Shown here one piece after another: positions 44,367 to 54,327 of a DNA stretch of 64,000 nucleotides. The position numbers and the translations under genes are program-made. The stretch lies in contig NZ_FTMX01000002.1 of assembly GCF_900156045.1 (NCBI RefSeq), forward strand, positions 558,001 through 622,000, written 5' to 3'. Source of the DNA: Peribacillus simplex. GTDB taxonomy: Bacteria > Bacillota > Bacilli > Bacillales > DSM-1321. A model generated the notes under the pieces. That model was not told the DNA's origin. It did no database searches and saw nothing but the letters and a program-made list of their open reading frames with translations. How positions within the stretch are numbered: the stretch's first letter is position 1; each line of letters starts with the position of its first letter.

Positions 44367-44420
44367 AATCAGTCATTTTTCAATGATTCAATACATTTCA
44401 TTACTCAGGAGGAATTTCAA

Positions 44421-45242
44421 ATGAAGAAAATAGCTTCGCTATTATCAATCTGTGCACTTGCCCTTGGCTTGGCTGCATGCGGGAGCGATGATGCATCCCA
44501 AAAAATTGAAGACAAAAAAGAATTGAAGATCGGGGCGACTACCGGGCCCTACGCCGATATGGTTAAAGAGGCCATCAAACCAGGTCTGGAAGATCTCGGT
44601 TACAAAATAGAGATCGTCGAATTCACCGACTATATCCAGCCAAATAAGTCCCTTGGCAATCATTCGATCGACGCCAACCTCTTCCAGCATAAAGTGTACA
44701 TGGATAACTTCGCTAAAGAAAATGATTTAAAGCTTTCCGACCTTATCATAGTTCCAACAGCACCAATGGGCATATATTCGAACAAGTATAAATCATTGAA
44801 AGAAATTAAAGACGGTACATCCCTTGCAGTGCCCAATGATCCGGTTAACCTCGCACGTGCACTTAAAGTGCTGGTGGATGAAGGGTTGATTGAAGTCGAT
44901 CCAGATGTCGACCCTTTAAAAATATCTGAAAAGGATGTAACGAAAAATCCAAAAAACATCCAACTCAAACCATTGGAATCCGCTCAATTGCCCCGTGCAA
45001 CGGACAGCGTTGACCTATCAGCGGTCCCTGGCAATTTCGCTCTTGCAGCAAAAATGGACCTCAAGGATGCCCTTGTTTTAGAAAAAATGCCGGATATGTA
45101 TCGAAACGTTGTTACAGTGAATACAAAAGATGTAAACTCCCAATTTGCTAAGGATATAAAATCAGTAGTGGAATCCGACCAGTTTGAAAAAGTCATCGAT
45201 GACAAATTTGCCGGATTCGGGAAACCAGACTGGATGAATTGA
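44421..45242 (+). CDS. metQ: Methionine-binding lipoprotein
   Basis: A 273-residue substrate-binding protein anchored outside the cell. The signal peptide ends in a lipobox, LAAC (Cys20). The NlpA/MetQ motifs GATTGPYADMVK, NANLFQH-like segment SIDANLFQHKVYMD and VPNDPVNLARAL are present. AGGAGG precedes the ATG. It delivers methionine to MetNP. Followed by a terminator. Confidence 0.96.
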   Translation: MKKIASLLSICALALGLAACGSDDASQKIEDKKELKIGATTGPYADMVKEAIKPGLEDLGYKIEIVEFTDYIQPNKSLGNHSIDANLFQHKVYMDNFAKENDLKLSDLIIVPTAPMGIYSNKYKSLKEIKDGTSLAVPNDPVNLARALKVLVDEGLIEVDPDVDPLKISEKDVTKNPKNIQLKPLESAQLPRATDSVDLSAVPGNFALAAKMDLKDALVLEKMPDMYRNVVTVNTKDVNSQFAKDIKSVVESDQFEKVIDDKFAGFGKPDWMN

Positions 45243-45250
45243 TCAAATAA

Positions 45251-45289
45251 TCGAGGCCTGCTTCCCTTTTATTGGGGACAGGCCTTTCA
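45251..45289 (+). terminator. terminator of metNPQ
   Basis: AGGCCTGCTTCCC / GGGGACAGGCCT with a T-rich loop and TT after it. One bulge. Confidence 0.7.
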
Positions 45290-45341
45290 TTAAGGAAAAA
45301 GTGGCTGCCGCCATGGAAAACCTTGCAAGCCCATCCATGGA

Positions 45342-46406
45342 CTAAAAAACGATGGGATTTTTACCATCTTTTTCCTTCAACTGTTTCCATAATCCAAGAA
45401 GATCACTTTCATGTTGTCTGTGGATGCCTGCTTTTCTATCGGCAGATTCCGGACGGCTCTTTTCCCAATTCCATATATCTTTGAGAGTTTCTGATAGGGG
45501 ACGGAATGTTAGTCCATTATTGATGGCTTTATCGTTGCCGACAGCCAAAAACCCATTCAAAGGTTCCTTACCTCCTGGCAAAGGGAATTTTTCTGGTATC
45601 CATAAAGGCATTTCTCCCCACGGCTCTACTTTATTGTCATTCAAAAATTTTTCAGAGACCCATGTAAAGGCAGCATTACTTTTTGTTACCTTTTTGCAGC
45701 CTTCAAGTAATTGCCCCATAGTCAGTGTGTAATCCGGTCCAACGGCATTATACGTACCTGTCATGCTTTTTTCTATCATTTGGATGATCCATTGAGCCAA
45801 GTCCCTTGCATCGATAATTTGGATTGGACGTCCAGGGCGTCCAGGAGCTAAAATTTCTCCCCCTTCCGCTATTCTTTTAAGCCAGTACGGCAATCGGTCA
45901 GTGTAATCATATGGACCTACTATTTGCCCGGCACGGATTGCCAAGATTTTCCCGGGCAGTTCTTTTTCAGCTGCTTTTTCGCTTAATGATTTTAACGGTC
46001 CATAATATTCACCGTATATCGGTCCAGCAGTTCCGCGGGTGATCTCTTCTGCTTTATCATCATTTAGTGTATGAACCACTCCATTTTCATCAATTCCTGG
46101 CTCGGTTGGATCACTATAAACTGAGATGCTTGAAATATATGTATAATGTTTAACTTGATTAAGCAATCTGCACGATTTCGATACAGTTCGAGGGATAAAT
46201 CCTGATGTGTCAATGACTGCATCCCACTGTCTCCCTTTCAACATTTCCAGATTCCCGTCGCGGTCCCCTTTTAACTGTTCTATTTCGGGAAAAACATAAG
46301 GATTGCTTCCACGGTTAAAAAGTGTGACATCATGCCCTTTCTCTATCGCGGCTTTTGCTAAATACCGGCCTAAAAACCGTGTACCACCCAATATTAAAAT
46401 GTTCAT
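45342..46406 (-). CDS. NAD-dependent epimerase/dehydratase-like (extended SDR) protein
   Basis: A 354-residue Rossmann-fold protein: GGTRFLGRYL at residue ~7 is the dinucleotide loop (a variant of GxxGxxG) and YISSISVYS contains the catalytic-type serine region. The expected YxxxK is replaced by YYGPLKSLSEKAA, where K follows at a different spacing. The family includes isoflavone-reductase-like and sugar-epimerase-like proteins; substrate unknown. AGGAGGAG precedes the ATG. Divergent from the PucR-type gene. Confidence 0.82.
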   Translation of the reverse strand: MNILILGGTRFLGRYLAKAAIEKGHDVTLFNRGSNPYVFPEIEQLKGDRDGNLEMLKGRQWDAVIDTSGFIPRTVSKSCRLLNQVKHYTYISSISVYSDPTEPGIDENGVVHTLNDDKAEEITRGTAGPIYGEYYGPLKSLSEKAAEKELPGKILAIRAGQIVGPYDYTDRLPYWLKRIAEGGEILAPGRPGRPIQIIDARDLAQWIIQMIEKSMTGTYNAVGPDYTLTMGQLLEGCKKVTKSNAAFTWVSEKFLNDNKVEPWGEMPLWIPEKFPLPGGKEPLNGFLAVGNDKAINNGLTFRPLSETLKDIWNWEKSRPESADRKAGIHRQHESDLLGLWKQLKEKDGKNPIVF

Positions 46407-46587
46407 AATATCTCCTCCTCTTTAACGATATTCCATAAAGCATACGCAATACCCTTTCCTGAAATTAATAATACTTGCAACTTTTCTTTGGTTTTCCCTT
46501 CTCGGAAAAACTAGCAATATCCTAATCTTTTGAACTTTATTCTTTTTCGCTATAATGATATGGAAAAGGAGAAAGAAGGTGGAAATG

Positions 46588-47472
46588 ATGCTTGAAAATC
46601 TTAAACAAAAATTCCCGAACGCTCTTAACAATAAAATGGATACTGATGAAATTTCTGCCTATGTTTGGTTCGAAGACTCCAGAACTATGCTTGGCATTCA
46701 CCGTTCAGAAATCACAGCCGAAGAAATCCGTTTATTGGAACTGCTTTTTGCTCCTTCCATTGACCCAAATAACCTCAATGCACATCCAGACTCATCATGG
46801 AAAACTTTTTTATCCAAACCGAATGCACCATTGCCTTTAACGAGCTGGGAGAATGTTCGATTTCTTCATTTCAAGCTGACTCATGCTGATTTTTCAAACT
46901 CCGATTTTGAAGAAGCCTTCCTCGCTTTCGTTCCATCCGACGCAGCTATTGTCTGGGAAAATGAAACGGCAGGAGTCTTAATTGAAACGGACGAGGATGA
47001 ATCTTTATCAAATAAAGAACTAATCGCCATTTCTTCCACGCTTGAAAGTGACTTTTATGTAAAGACCCGTATGTTCGCCGGGCGCTTTCACCCTATAAAT
47101 CAAGACCTTCATCAGCACTGGGCTCAGGAGAAAAAGTGTTTTGATTTGGCACAGGTGCATCTGCCAGATCTAAAGGTGGCTGATTTGGCAGACGTCATCC
47201 CTTACTCATTAATAAATGATCCATCCGATAAGGATGCAAAGTGGTATATCAATGAGATTCTTGGCAAGACCAAGCAGGATACTGAACTAATCAAGACGAT
47301 TAAAACGTATATCGAATGTAATTCAAATGCCACCTATGCCGCCAAACAGCTTTATATACATCGGAACAGCTTACAATACCGAATCGATAAATTCTCTGAA
47401 AGGACTGGTCTCGATATTAGAAACTTCCATCATGCCTTTACTGCATACTTGATACTTTTACTGAATGATTAA
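46588..47472 (+). CDS. PucR-type helix-turn-helix regulator
   Basis: A 294-residue regulator. The C-terminal 60 residues form a PucR-type HTH: TYIECNSNATYAAKQLYIHR then NSLQYRIDKFSERTGLDIRN. The N-terminal part has no GAF or PAS signature that I can recognise. Ribosome site AAGGTGG is placed best for ATG 46588; ATG 46585 is possible. It stands just upstream of msmX, which suggests a role in carbohydrate control, but no operator is visible. Confidence 0.78.
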   Translation: MLENLKQKFPNALNNKMDTDEISAYVWFEDSRTMLGIHRSEITAEEIRLLELLFAPSIDPNNLNAHPDSSWKTFLSKPNAPLPLTSWENVRFLHFKLTHADFSNSDFEEAFLAFVPSDAAIVWENETAGVLIETDEDESLSNKELIAISSTLESDFYVKTRMFAGRFHPINQDLHQHWAQEKKCFDLAQVHLPDLKVADLADVIPYSLINDPSDKDAKWYINEILGKTKQDTELIKTIKTYIECNSNATYAAKQLYIHRNSLQYRIDKFSERTGLDIRNFHHAFTAYLILLLND

Positions 47473-47596
47473 TTCTCAACGCAAACAGGTAATTCCATCC
47501 TTTTTTGTGCAATGTGCCCATACTTTTTTCAAATCCGATAGCTTAGACTATAGCTAATTGGTACAAGTAATCAGGAGTTTAAAAGGGGGATTTTTC

Positions 47597-48742
47597 ATGG
47601 CAGAGTTAGTGTTGGATCATATATTCAAGATTTATGATAAAAAGGTGACCGCTGTTAAAGACTTCAACCTTCGTGTTGCCGATAAGGAATTCATAGTTTT
47701 TGTGGGACCATCGGGTTGCGGCAAATCGACGACATTAAGGATGATTGCAGGACTGGAAGACATTTCCCAAGGGGATTTATATATAGACGGCAAGCGGGTC
47801 AATGATGTCCCCCCTAAAGATCGTGATATTGCGATGGTTTTCCAGAACTATGCCTTATATCCTCATATGTCCGTATATGACAATATGGCATTCGGATTAA
47901 AGCTCAGGAAAACGCCAAAAGCGGAAATCAAGCAAAGAGTCAATGAAGCGGCAAGGATTCTCGGACTTGAAGAGCTGCTAAACAGGAAACCTAAAGCCCT
48001 TTCAGGTGGTCAGCGCCAGCGTGTGGCACTTGGCCGGGCAATTGTAAGGGACGCAAAAGTTTTCTTGATGGATGAGCCATTATCCAATCTAGACGCAAAG
48101 CTACGGGTTCAAATGCGTGCGGAAATCGCTAAATTACATAAACGGCTCGACACCACAACGATATATGTCACGCATGACCAAACAGAGGCAATGACCATGG
48201 CGACACGTCTTGTTGTAATGAAGGATGGTATCATCCAACAGGTCGGTGCACCAAAGGACGTTTATGAGAAACCGATAAACGTTTTCGTCGGCGGCTTTAT
48301 CGGATCGCCTGCCATGAACTTCTTTACTGGAACATTAAAAGAAGGCATAATTAAAATAGGCGAACAAACACTTGAAATACCTGAATTGAAGATGAAAATG
48401 CTTCGTGATCAAGGATATGTCGGAAAAGATGTAATCCTTGGCATCCGTCCGGAGGATTTCCATAATGAAGGAGCTTATTTCACGGAGTCCCCTAACACTG
48501 CATTCACAACCCAAATTGATGTAGCCGAACTCATGGGCGCGGAGATCATGCTCTACTCCACATTAGAGGGGCAGGACTTCGTTGCAAGGGTCGATGCCAA
48601 GAACATCATCCAGGCAGGCGAAAACATCGAACTTGCCCTCGACATGAATAAAGCACACTTTTTTGATAAAGGGACTGAACATCGCATTTTAGTTGAAGAA
48701 GATGAACAGATGCAGGAAAGCATGAAGTTATCTGCCAATTAA
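47597..48742 (+). CDS. msmX: Multi-sugar ABC transporter ATPase MsmX (UgpC/MalK family)
   Basis: A 381-residue ATPase with GPSGCGKST, LSGGQRQRV and VFLMDEPLSNLD, and a C-terminal OB-fold (TOBE) domain. MsmX energises several sugar permeases encoded elsewhere in Bacillus. No permease is next to it, in line with that shared role. GGGGG precedes ATG 47597; the longer frame to 47558 has no site. A terminator follows at once. Confidence 0.93.
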   Translation: MAELVLDHIFKIYDKKVTAVKDFNLRVADKEFIVFVGPSGCGKSTTLRMIAGLEDISQGDLYIDGKRVNDVPPKDRDIAMVFQNYALYPHMSVYDNMAFGLKLRKTPKAEIKQRVNEAARILGLEELLNRKPKALSGGQRQRVALGRAIVRDAKVFLMDEPLSNLDAKLRVQMRAEIAKLHKRLDTTTIYVTHDQTEAMTMATRLVVMKDGIIQQVGAPKDVYEKPINVFVGGFIGSPAMNFFTGTLKEGIIKIGEQTLEIPELKMKMLRDQGYVGKDVILGIRPEDFHNEGAYFTESPNTAFTTQIDVAELMGAEIMLYSTLEGQDFVARVDAKNIIQAGENIELALDMNKAHFFDKGTEHRILVEEDEQMQESMKLSAN

Positions 48743-48747
48743 ACGTA

Positions 48748-48782
48748 AAAAAGACCCATTCATAATGGGTCTACAGTTTTTT
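48748..48782 (+). terminator. terminator of msmX
   Basis: AAGACCCATT / AATGGGTCTT-type stem (48751-48772), T run after a 4-base gap. The same 22-base hairpin recurs at 49361-49382 with one base changed. Confidence 0.85.
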
Positions 48783-48805
48783 TTAGGGGTTTGTGAGATT
48801 TGAAT

Positions 48806-48957
48806 GTTGATTTCCACTTCAGGCACTCGCTTTCCGCGGGCGGTCCGGGAGCCTCCTCGGCGCCTTTGCGCCTGCGGGGTCTCCCCTGGACTCGTTTTTC
48901 ACGCAGGAGTCTCGCACCTTACGCTCCAATCAACTTTGTTTTAACTTTTAGATAGAA
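48806..48957. repeat. ~150-bp GC-rich repeat element with GTTGATT...AATCAAC ends
   Basis: Starts GTTGATT at 48806 and ends AATCAAC at 48934, then a conserved tail to 48957. The inside is much richer in G and C than the neighbourhood (e.g. CGGGAGCCTCCTCGGCGCC) and can fold. The shorter copy at 26172-26230 has the same ends and tail. No ORF. Probably a non-autonomous mobile or REP-like element. Confidence 0.82.
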
Positions 48958-49018
48958 CCCTTCTGCCTAAATTCTTTATTGTTTTAAAGTAGAATTTTAT
49001 TAAAACTTGAGGACGAGC

Positions 49019-49283
49019 ATGCTTTCTAAACAAAGCAAGATCAACTTGAAATGATTACTTTAGATCAGCTGGTGCATGCGAACGATTTGGTTGGTAAAAT
49101 TGAGGCTGCCATTGCATTAATATAGATTCGGTATTCATTCAATGCGTAAAACAATTGAAGAAGTTGAAACAAATATGGCTTACCGTTGGTACTTAGGCTT
49201 TGGTTTCATGATAAAGTGCCTCATTTCTCAACATTCGGGAAAAATTATGAACGTCGCTTTTAAGATACAGACCTGTTTGATCA
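49019..49283 (+). pseudogene. IS1182-family transposase relic (5' part)
   Basis: Reads like the N-terminus of an IS1182-type transposase with gaps: MLSKQ, then DQLEMITLDQLVHANDLVGK in another frame, a deletion, KTIEEVETNMAYRW, then a shift to FHDKVPHFSTFGKNYERRF and another to DTDLFD. No frame is intact and the C-terminal three quarters are absent. It lies between two near-identical hairpins. A weak stem AAAAGGGG / CCCCTTTT follows (49313-49352). Confidence 0.8.
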
Positions 49284-49360
49284 CTAACTTTAGGCTAAAA
49301 TTTAAATGAAATTTCAAAAGGGGCAGAATTTTTTAATCCGAACCCCTTTTTTCTAAAACT

Positions 49361-49386
49361 AAGACCCATTCACAATGGGTCTTTTT
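49361..49386 (-). terminator. terminator of the zinc-ribbon gene
   Basis: AAGACCCATT / AATGGGTCTT with T or A runs on both sides. It is a second copy of the hairpin after msmX. Confidence 0.85.
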
Positions 49387-49412
49387 ACACTTTATTCACA
49401 ATATGGGTAACT

Positions 49413-49655
49413 TCATTCCTGGACCAATACCACTTCATCATGTCCGCATTCCGGGCATTTCATGAGATGCGGGCATTGGCCTTTTTGAAGGGATTGAGGG
49501 TATCCGTCGTTTTCTTTAAGTATGTCGATATCCATATAAGCACTGTAATCATCAGCATAATCCATGAATTTCCCTTTATCCTCAAGGTCACTGCCGCATT
49601 CCGGGCATTTCACATGAATTTTTCTTAGACCGTTGCAAAGCGGGCATATAGACAT
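49413..49655 (-). CDS. Small zinc-ribbon protein
   Basis: An 80-residue protein with paired cysteine motifs: CPLC (residues 4-7) and CPEC (17-20) at the N-terminus, and CPHLMKCPECGHDE near the C-terminus, so one or two zinc ribbons. The acidic middle contains DDYSAYMDIDILKEND. CAGGAGG precedes the ATG. Function unknown; it is not fused to any enzyme domain. Confidence 0.8.
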   Translation of the reverse strand: MSICPLCNGLRKIHVKCPECGSDLEDKGKFMDYADDYSAYMDIDILKENDGYPQSLQKGQCPHLMKCPECGHDEVVLVQE

Positions 49656-49727
49656 TGTTTTTCCTCCTGTTCCCGATACTTATGCTCTCAGTATTTGTCG
49701 ATTTCATTATTTTAACACATGGAAACA

Positions 49728-49754
49728 CCCTCCCTAATACAAAGGGAGGGCACT
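49728..49754. terminator. terminator-like hairpin after fumarase
   Basis: CCCTCCCT / AGGGAGGG around TTTGTATT; only weak T runs. Confidence 0.6.
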
Positions 49755-49763
49755 TCCATTCAA

Positions 49764-51146
49764 TTATTTATTAACCATGTTAGCAGGATCGACCCATGCT
49801 TTGAATTCATCTTCCGTCAGGAAATCCAATTTCAACGCAGCTTCTTTCAATGTTGAGTTGTCCTTGAATGCAGTTTTGGCGATTTTGGCTGCTTTTTCAT
49901 AACCGATATGCGGGTTCAATGCTGTTACCAACATTAGTGAACGTTCCACATTTTCTTTGATTTTATCTTCATTTGCAGTGATGCCCACCGCACAATTATT
50001 GTTGAATGAATGAATGCCTTCCGTCAATAATTTTACCGTTTGCAGGAAGTTATAGATGATGACAGGCTTGAATACATTCAATTCAAAATTACCCTGGCTT
50101 GCTGCAAAGCCAATTGTAGCATCGTTACCCACGATTTGTGTTGCAATCATGGTAAGCGCTTCACTTTGTGTTGGATTGACTTTACCTGGCATGATGGAGC
50201 TGCCTGGCTCGTTTTCTGGAATGGCTATTTCGCCGATTCCGCTTCTTGGACCACTAGCCAGCCATCTGACGTCGTTAGCAATTTTCATTAAATCCGCTGA
50301 CAATGCTTTTAAAGCACCGTGTGCGTAGACGATTTCGTTATGGCTAGTCAAAGCATGGAACTTGTTATCAGATGTGACAAAAGGATATCCTGTATCCGCT
50401 GCAATTTGTTTGGCGGAAAGTCCCGGGAATTCTTTCTTTGTATTGATTCCGGTTCCTACAGCCGTTCCGCCTAGAGCAAGGTTCAATAATTTTTGGCTGC
50501 TTTCCTCAATCATCGCCAAATCTTTATCGAGCATCGCTTTCCAACCGGAAATTTCTTGTCCCAATGTTAATGGTGTAGCATCTTGAAGATGTGTCCGGCC
50601 GATTTTCACGACATCCCAAAATTCTTTTTCTTTTGTATCGAATGTATCACGAAGTGCTTTGATGGCAGGAACCAATTTTTCAGCGACTTCCATAAAGGCT
50701 GCAATATGCATGGCTGTCGGGAAAGTATCATTTGAGCTTTGTGCCTTGTTAACATCATCATTCGGGTGAAGGGTTTCCGATTCACCATTTTCTTTTAACC
50801 ATTCATTTCCTTTGTTAGCGACCACTTCATTCACGTTCATATTACTTTGCGTGCCGCTTCCCGTTTGCCAAACTACAAGCGGGAAATGTTCATCAAGCGT
50901 ACCTTCAAGGATTTCTCCGCAAATCTTGACGATGGCATTCTTTTTAACTTCGGAAAGATCACCAAGATCATAGTTCACCTTTGCAGCAGCTTGTTTAACG
51001 TATGCAAATGCACGAACTAATTCAATCGGCATTTTTTCGTTGCCGATTTTGAAATTGTTACGGCTTCTCTCGGTTTGTGCTCCCCAATATTTATCAGCAG
51101 GAACTTTCACTTCACCCATCGTATCTCGTTCGATTCTGTATTCCAT
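49764..51146 (-). CDS. fumC: Fumarate hydratase, class II
   Basis: A 460-residue fumarase (citG in B. subtilis) that converts fumarate to malate in the citric acid cycle. The signature [13 protein letters not shown] (~residues 315-327) is complete, with the N-terminal [21 protein letters not shown] and [17 protein letters not shown] precedes the ATG at 51146; the frame continues to 51239 but without a ribosome site. Single-gene unit. Confidence 0.96.
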   Translation of the reverse strand: MEYRIERDTMGEVKVPADKYWGAQTERSRNNFKIGNEKMPIELVRAFAYVKQAAAKVNYDLGDLSEVKKNAIVKICGEILEGTLDEHFPLVVWQTGSGTQSNMNVNEVVANKGNEWLKENGESETLHPNDDVNKAQSSNDTFPTAMHIAAFMEVAEKLVPAIKALRDTFDTKEKEFWDVVKIGRTHLQDATPLTLGQEISGWKAMLDKDLAMIEESSQKLLNLALGGTAVGTGINTKKEFPGLSAKQIAADTGYPFVTSDNKFHALTSHNEIVYAHGALKALSADLMKIANDVRWLASGPRSGIGEIAIPENEPGSSIMPGKVNPTQSEALTMIATQIVGNDATIGFAASQGNFELNVFKPVIIYNFLQTVKLLTEGIHSFNNNCAVGITANEDKIKENVERSLMLVTALNPHIGYEKAAKIAKTAFKDNSTLKEAALKLDFLTEDEFKAWVDPANMVNK

Positions 51147-51669
51147 GTGTTCTCCTCCTATGTTTGCACTATTCAATGAGACTTTTTGCATATGAAATGA
51201 ATAATGTCGAATTATTCTTTCTCTCCATACATTGTACAAACTTTATTATTTTAAAGCAAAAATATCCGGCTGACCCTTTCCATATTCCTGAAAAATCCTT
51301 GGCCATTCATGTTTATATGAAAATTCGGATATTCTTTTTTGATACATAAAGTGTAGACACCGCTAGGCTCCAATTGACATGGCCATGAACATCAAAACAT
51401 CATCCTCCCAAAATGCCCTTGACAGTATTTTGTATATATAGTAAATTCAAAAGAAATTGAATAATCTAAACTCTTATCGAGAGAGGTAGAGGGAATGGCC
51501 CGATGACACCTCAGCAACCTTCATTTGTTTCAAACCAATGAAAAGGTGCTAATTCCACAAGTTTATGAACTTGGAAGATAAGAAGAATGACTCGTCCCTA
51601 CTTAATCAAAGTCTTCTTCTTAAAGAAGACTTTTTTTATTTTATATAACTCAAAGGAGCAGTGAAAACC
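51147..51669. other. fumC-metI intergenic region with SAM riboswitch
   Basis: Holds the fumC promoter area and the SAM-I riboswitch leader of metIC. A TTGACA at 51419 with TAAATT 17 bases on (51442) is a likely promoter of that leader. Confidence 0.7.
51472..51640 (+). promoter_or_regulatory. SAM-I riboswitch (S-box) with terminator, metIC leader
   Basis: Aptamer 51472-51583 closing TCTTATC / GATAAGA, with GAGAGGTAGAGGGA, CCGATGACACCTCAGCAACC and AAGGTGCTAATTCC elements. The terminator GTCTTCTT / AAGAAGAC with T7 is at 51611-51637. SAM should stop transcription of the transsulfuration pair. Confidence 0.96.
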
Positions 51670-52782
51670 ATGTATAAAACTGAAACATATCTTGCTCAAT
51701 TAGGAAATCGCAGCGAAACGGCGACAGGAACAGTCAATCCGCCGGTATACTTTTCAACAGCATTTCGCCATGAAGGAATTGGCCAATCGACGGGATTCGA
51801 CTACACAAGGACAGGTAATCCTACACGCCAATTATTGGAGCGTTCCATCGCCGATCTGGAAAAAGGCGACCAAGGTTATGCCTGCAGTTCAGGAATGGCC
51901 GCCATTTCCACTATCCTCGCCCTTTTTAAATCAGGTGATGCATGGATTGTCAGCGAAGATCTTTATGGCGGTACATATCGTCTGTTAGAACAAGGTTTTA
52001 AAAAATGGGGGTTGCAGTGTGACTATGTAAACACTTGTTGTTTGGAGGATATCGAAAAAGCCATCACTCCTCACACGAAAGCCATCTTCATCGAAACTCC
52101 CACTAACCCTCTTATGCAGCAAACGGATATTAGCGCCGTTGCCGCATTGGCTAAACAACATAATTTATTGTTAATCGTTGATAACACTTTTTACACGCCT
52201 CTTATTCAACAACCCATCCTGCTTGGAGCGGATATCGTGATTCACAGCGCAACCAAGTATCTCGGTGGTCATAATGATGTGCTCGCCGGACTGATCGTTG
52301 CTAGCGGCGCTGAATTATGTGATGCTCTTGCCTTCCATCATAATGGTACTGGAGCTGTCTTGAGCCCATTCGATTCTTGGCTGTTGATGCGCGGAATGAA
52401 AACATTGGCATTGCGGATGGAGCGTCATGAAAAGAATGCCAATATACTTGTAGATTACTTGTCGGAACATGATTGTGTCACGGACGTATTGTATCCCGGC
52501 AGAGGCGGCATGATTTCATTCCGTATCATTGATGAATCGGCGGTCAACCCATTTTTACAATCGCTCTCATTAATTTCGTTTGCAGAAAGCCTTGGAGGGG
52601 TCGAAAGCTTCATCACCTATCCTGCTACACAAACGCACGCCGATATACCGCTTGAAGTCAGAACCGCAAATGGAGTTTGTAATCGCCTGCTCCGCTTCTC
52701 TGTTGGTATCGAGGACAGCGATGATTTGATCCAGGACTTACAGCAAGCATTCGCACATGTAAAAAGGGAGGCACTACGATGA
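51670..52782 (+). CDS. metI: Cystathionine gamma-synthase / O-acetylhomoserine thiolyase
   Basis: A 370-residue PLP enzyme of the Cys/Met metabolism family, close to B. subtilis MetI. The PLP lysine is in HSATKYLGGHND (~residue 197), with YGGTYRLLEQ and ETPTNPLMQ earlier. It joins cysteine or sulfide to an activated homoserine. ATG at 51670 gives a MetI-like N-terminus (ETYLAQLGNRS); a GTG three codons earlier is possible. It overlaps metC by ATGA. Confidence 0.93.
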   Translation: MYKTETYLAQLGNRSETATGTVNPPVYFSTAFRHEGIGQSTGFDYTRTGNPTRQLLERSIADLEKGDQGYACSSGMAAISTILALFKSGDAWIVSEDLYGGTYRLLEQGFKKWGLQCDYVNTCCLEDIEKAITPHTKAIFIETPTNPLMQQTDISAVAALAKQHNLLLIVDNTFYTPLIQQPILLGADIVIHSATKYLGGHNDVLAGLIVASGAELCDALAFHHNGTGAVLSPFDSWLLMRGMKTLALRMERHEKNANILVDYLSEHDCVTDVLYPGRGGMISFRIIDESAVNPFLQSLSLISFAESLGGVESFITYPATQTHADIPLEVRTANGVCNRLLRFSVGIEDSDDLIQDLQQAFAHVKREALR

Positions 52783-53960
52783 CAGATCATGATTTTAGCT
52801 TTGAAACCAGATTACTTCATAATCAACATAAATTCGATCCGGCAACGGGCGGTGTGAGCGTCCCCATTCAGCACGCATCGACTTTCCATCAATCCGATAT
52901 CGATCAATTCGGCAAATATGATTACAGCAGAAGCGGGAACCCAACTCGCGAGGCGCTGGAAGATATCATTGCCGAACTTGAGGAAGGCACACACGGATTT
53001 GCCTTCTCATCAGGTATGGCTGCCATATCAACAGCTTTCTTGCTGTTGTCTGCCGGAGACCATATCGTCATTTCCGAAGATGTGTATGGCGGAACGTTCA
53101 GGATGGTCACTAGTGTATTGACGCGTTTCAATATTGAGCATACTTTCGTTGACATGACGGACCTTGAAAGCGTCAAAGCGGCCGTTCAGCCTAATACCAG
53201 GGCCATATACATCGAGACGCCTTCAAATCCGTTACTTAAAGTGACCGATATTCAAGCCGTATGTGATATCGCAAAAAAAGCAGGTGCCTTAAGTTTTGTT
53301 GATAACACATTCCTGACGCCGGCATTGCAAAAACCGCTGAATCTGGGCGCTGATGTTGTCCTTCATAGCGCAACGAAGTTTTTATCCGGACATAGTGATG
53401 TGGTAGCTGGGCTTGCAGTAGTGAAAGATCCGGAATTGGCAGCAAAACTCGGTTCCCTCCAAAACTCCTTTGGAGCGGTCCTTGGTGTCCAGGATGCCTG
53501 GCTTGTAATGAGAGGCCTGAAAACCTTGTCAGTTAGAATGGAGCACTCCCAAAAAGGTGCAGAAAAGATTGCAGCCTACTTAAAGGAACAGCCCTTGGTG
53601 AAAAAAGTGTATTATCCCGGCCTTTCCGATCATCCACAGCACGCCATCCAGAAAGCCCAGTCACTTGGAGCGGGGGCGGTCCTATCATTTGAATTGGAAA
53701 GTGAGGAAGTCTTCCGTTCCTTCGTGAACACTGTCGAGCTCCCTGTTTTTGCCGTAAGCCTAGGAGCGGTCGAATCCATATTATCCTACCCGGCCAAAAT
53801 GTCCCATGCTGCCATGCCTGCTGATGAAAGGGAAAAGCGAGGCATCACGAACAGCTTGCTCCGCCTCTCTGTCGGACTTGAAAATCCGGACGATATAATC
53901 AAGGACTTCGATGCGGCCCTCGTAAATATTGCCAATGGGGAAGCAATTGCTGCAAAATAA
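52779..53960 (+). CDS. metC: Cystathionine beta-lyase
   Basis: A 393-residue paralogue of the upstream gene, with PLP lysine in HSATKFLSGHSDV (~residue 199), YGGTFRMVTS and the specific ETPSNPLLKVTD. It cleaves cystathionine to homocysteine, the next step after MetI. It starts inside the metI stop (ATGA), so the two are coupled and share the riboswitch. A terminator follows. Confidence 0.94.
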   Translation: MTDHDFSFETRLLHNQHKFDPATGGVSVPIQHASTFHQSDIDQFGKYDYSRSGNPTREALEDIIAELEEGTHGFAFSSGMAAISTAFLLLSAGDHIVISEDVYGGTFRMVTSVLTRFNIEHTFVDMTDLESVKAAVQPNTRAIYIETPSNPLLKVTDIQAVCDIAKKAGALSFVDNTFLTPALQKPLNLGADVVLHSATKFLSGHSDVVAGLAVVKDPELAAKLGSLQNSFGAVLGVQDAWLVMRGLKTLSVRMEHSQKGAEKIAAYLKEQPLVKKVYYPGLSDHPQHAIQKAQSLGAGAVLSFELESEEVFRSFVNTVELPVFAVSLGAVESILSYPAKMSHAAMPADEREKRGITNSLLRLSVGLENPDDIIKDFDAALVNIANGEAIAAK

Positions 53961-53968
53961 TTAAAGTA

Positions 53969-53998
53969 GTGGGTGCCTCATATTTGGCACCCTTTTTA
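53969..53998 (+). terminator. terminator of metIC
   Basis: GGGTGCC / GGCACCC with T5. Confidence 0.9.
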
Positions 53999-54011
53999 TT
54001 TCATCATTCAT

Positions 54012-54045
54012 AAAAAAAGACCATCGATTTCCCGATGGCCTGACT
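54012..54045 (-). terminator. terminator of the L31 gene
   Basis: On the minus strand GGCCATCG / CGATGGTC, then T7. Confidence 0.88.
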
Positions 54046-54046
54046 C

Positions 54047-54295
54047 TCATTTCTTCATATTATATTTATCCAGGAAGCGATCCACCCGTCCGCCTTTTTC
54101 AGCAAACTTTTGCTTTCCAGTATAAAAGGGGTGCGTATCTGAACTGACTTCCACTTTTAATAATGGATACGTTTGGCCGTCTTCCCACTCGATCGTTTCA
54201 TTTGACGTTTTCGTGGAGCCTGTCAAAAATTTATACCCACTGTTGGTATCCATGAATACCACTTGCCGATAATCGGGATGAATTTCTTGTTTCAC
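54047..54295 (-). CDS. rpmE2: 50S ribosomal protein L31 type B
   Basis: An 82-residue L31 without zinc-binding cysteines (the YtiA/RpmE2 type), with [26 protein letters not shown] and [16 protein letters not shown]. It replaces zinc-containing L31 when zinc is short, freeing zinc. The start is GTG at 54295 after GAGGTGAT; the frame extends three codons further. A Zur box stands upstream. Confidence 0.95.
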   Translation of the reverse strand: MKQEIHPDYRQVVFMDTNSGYKFLTGSTKTSNETIEWEDGQTYPLLKVEVSSDTHPFYTGKQKFAEKGGRVDRFLDKYNMKK

Positions 54296-54327
54296 TATTA
54301 TCACCTCATCTTCAGTATAGGTATATC

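Noticed and set aside
48806..48957. protein-coding gene in the GC-rich element
   Set aside because: No open frame of useful length; the pattern of inverted ends and a second copy explains it better as a repeat.
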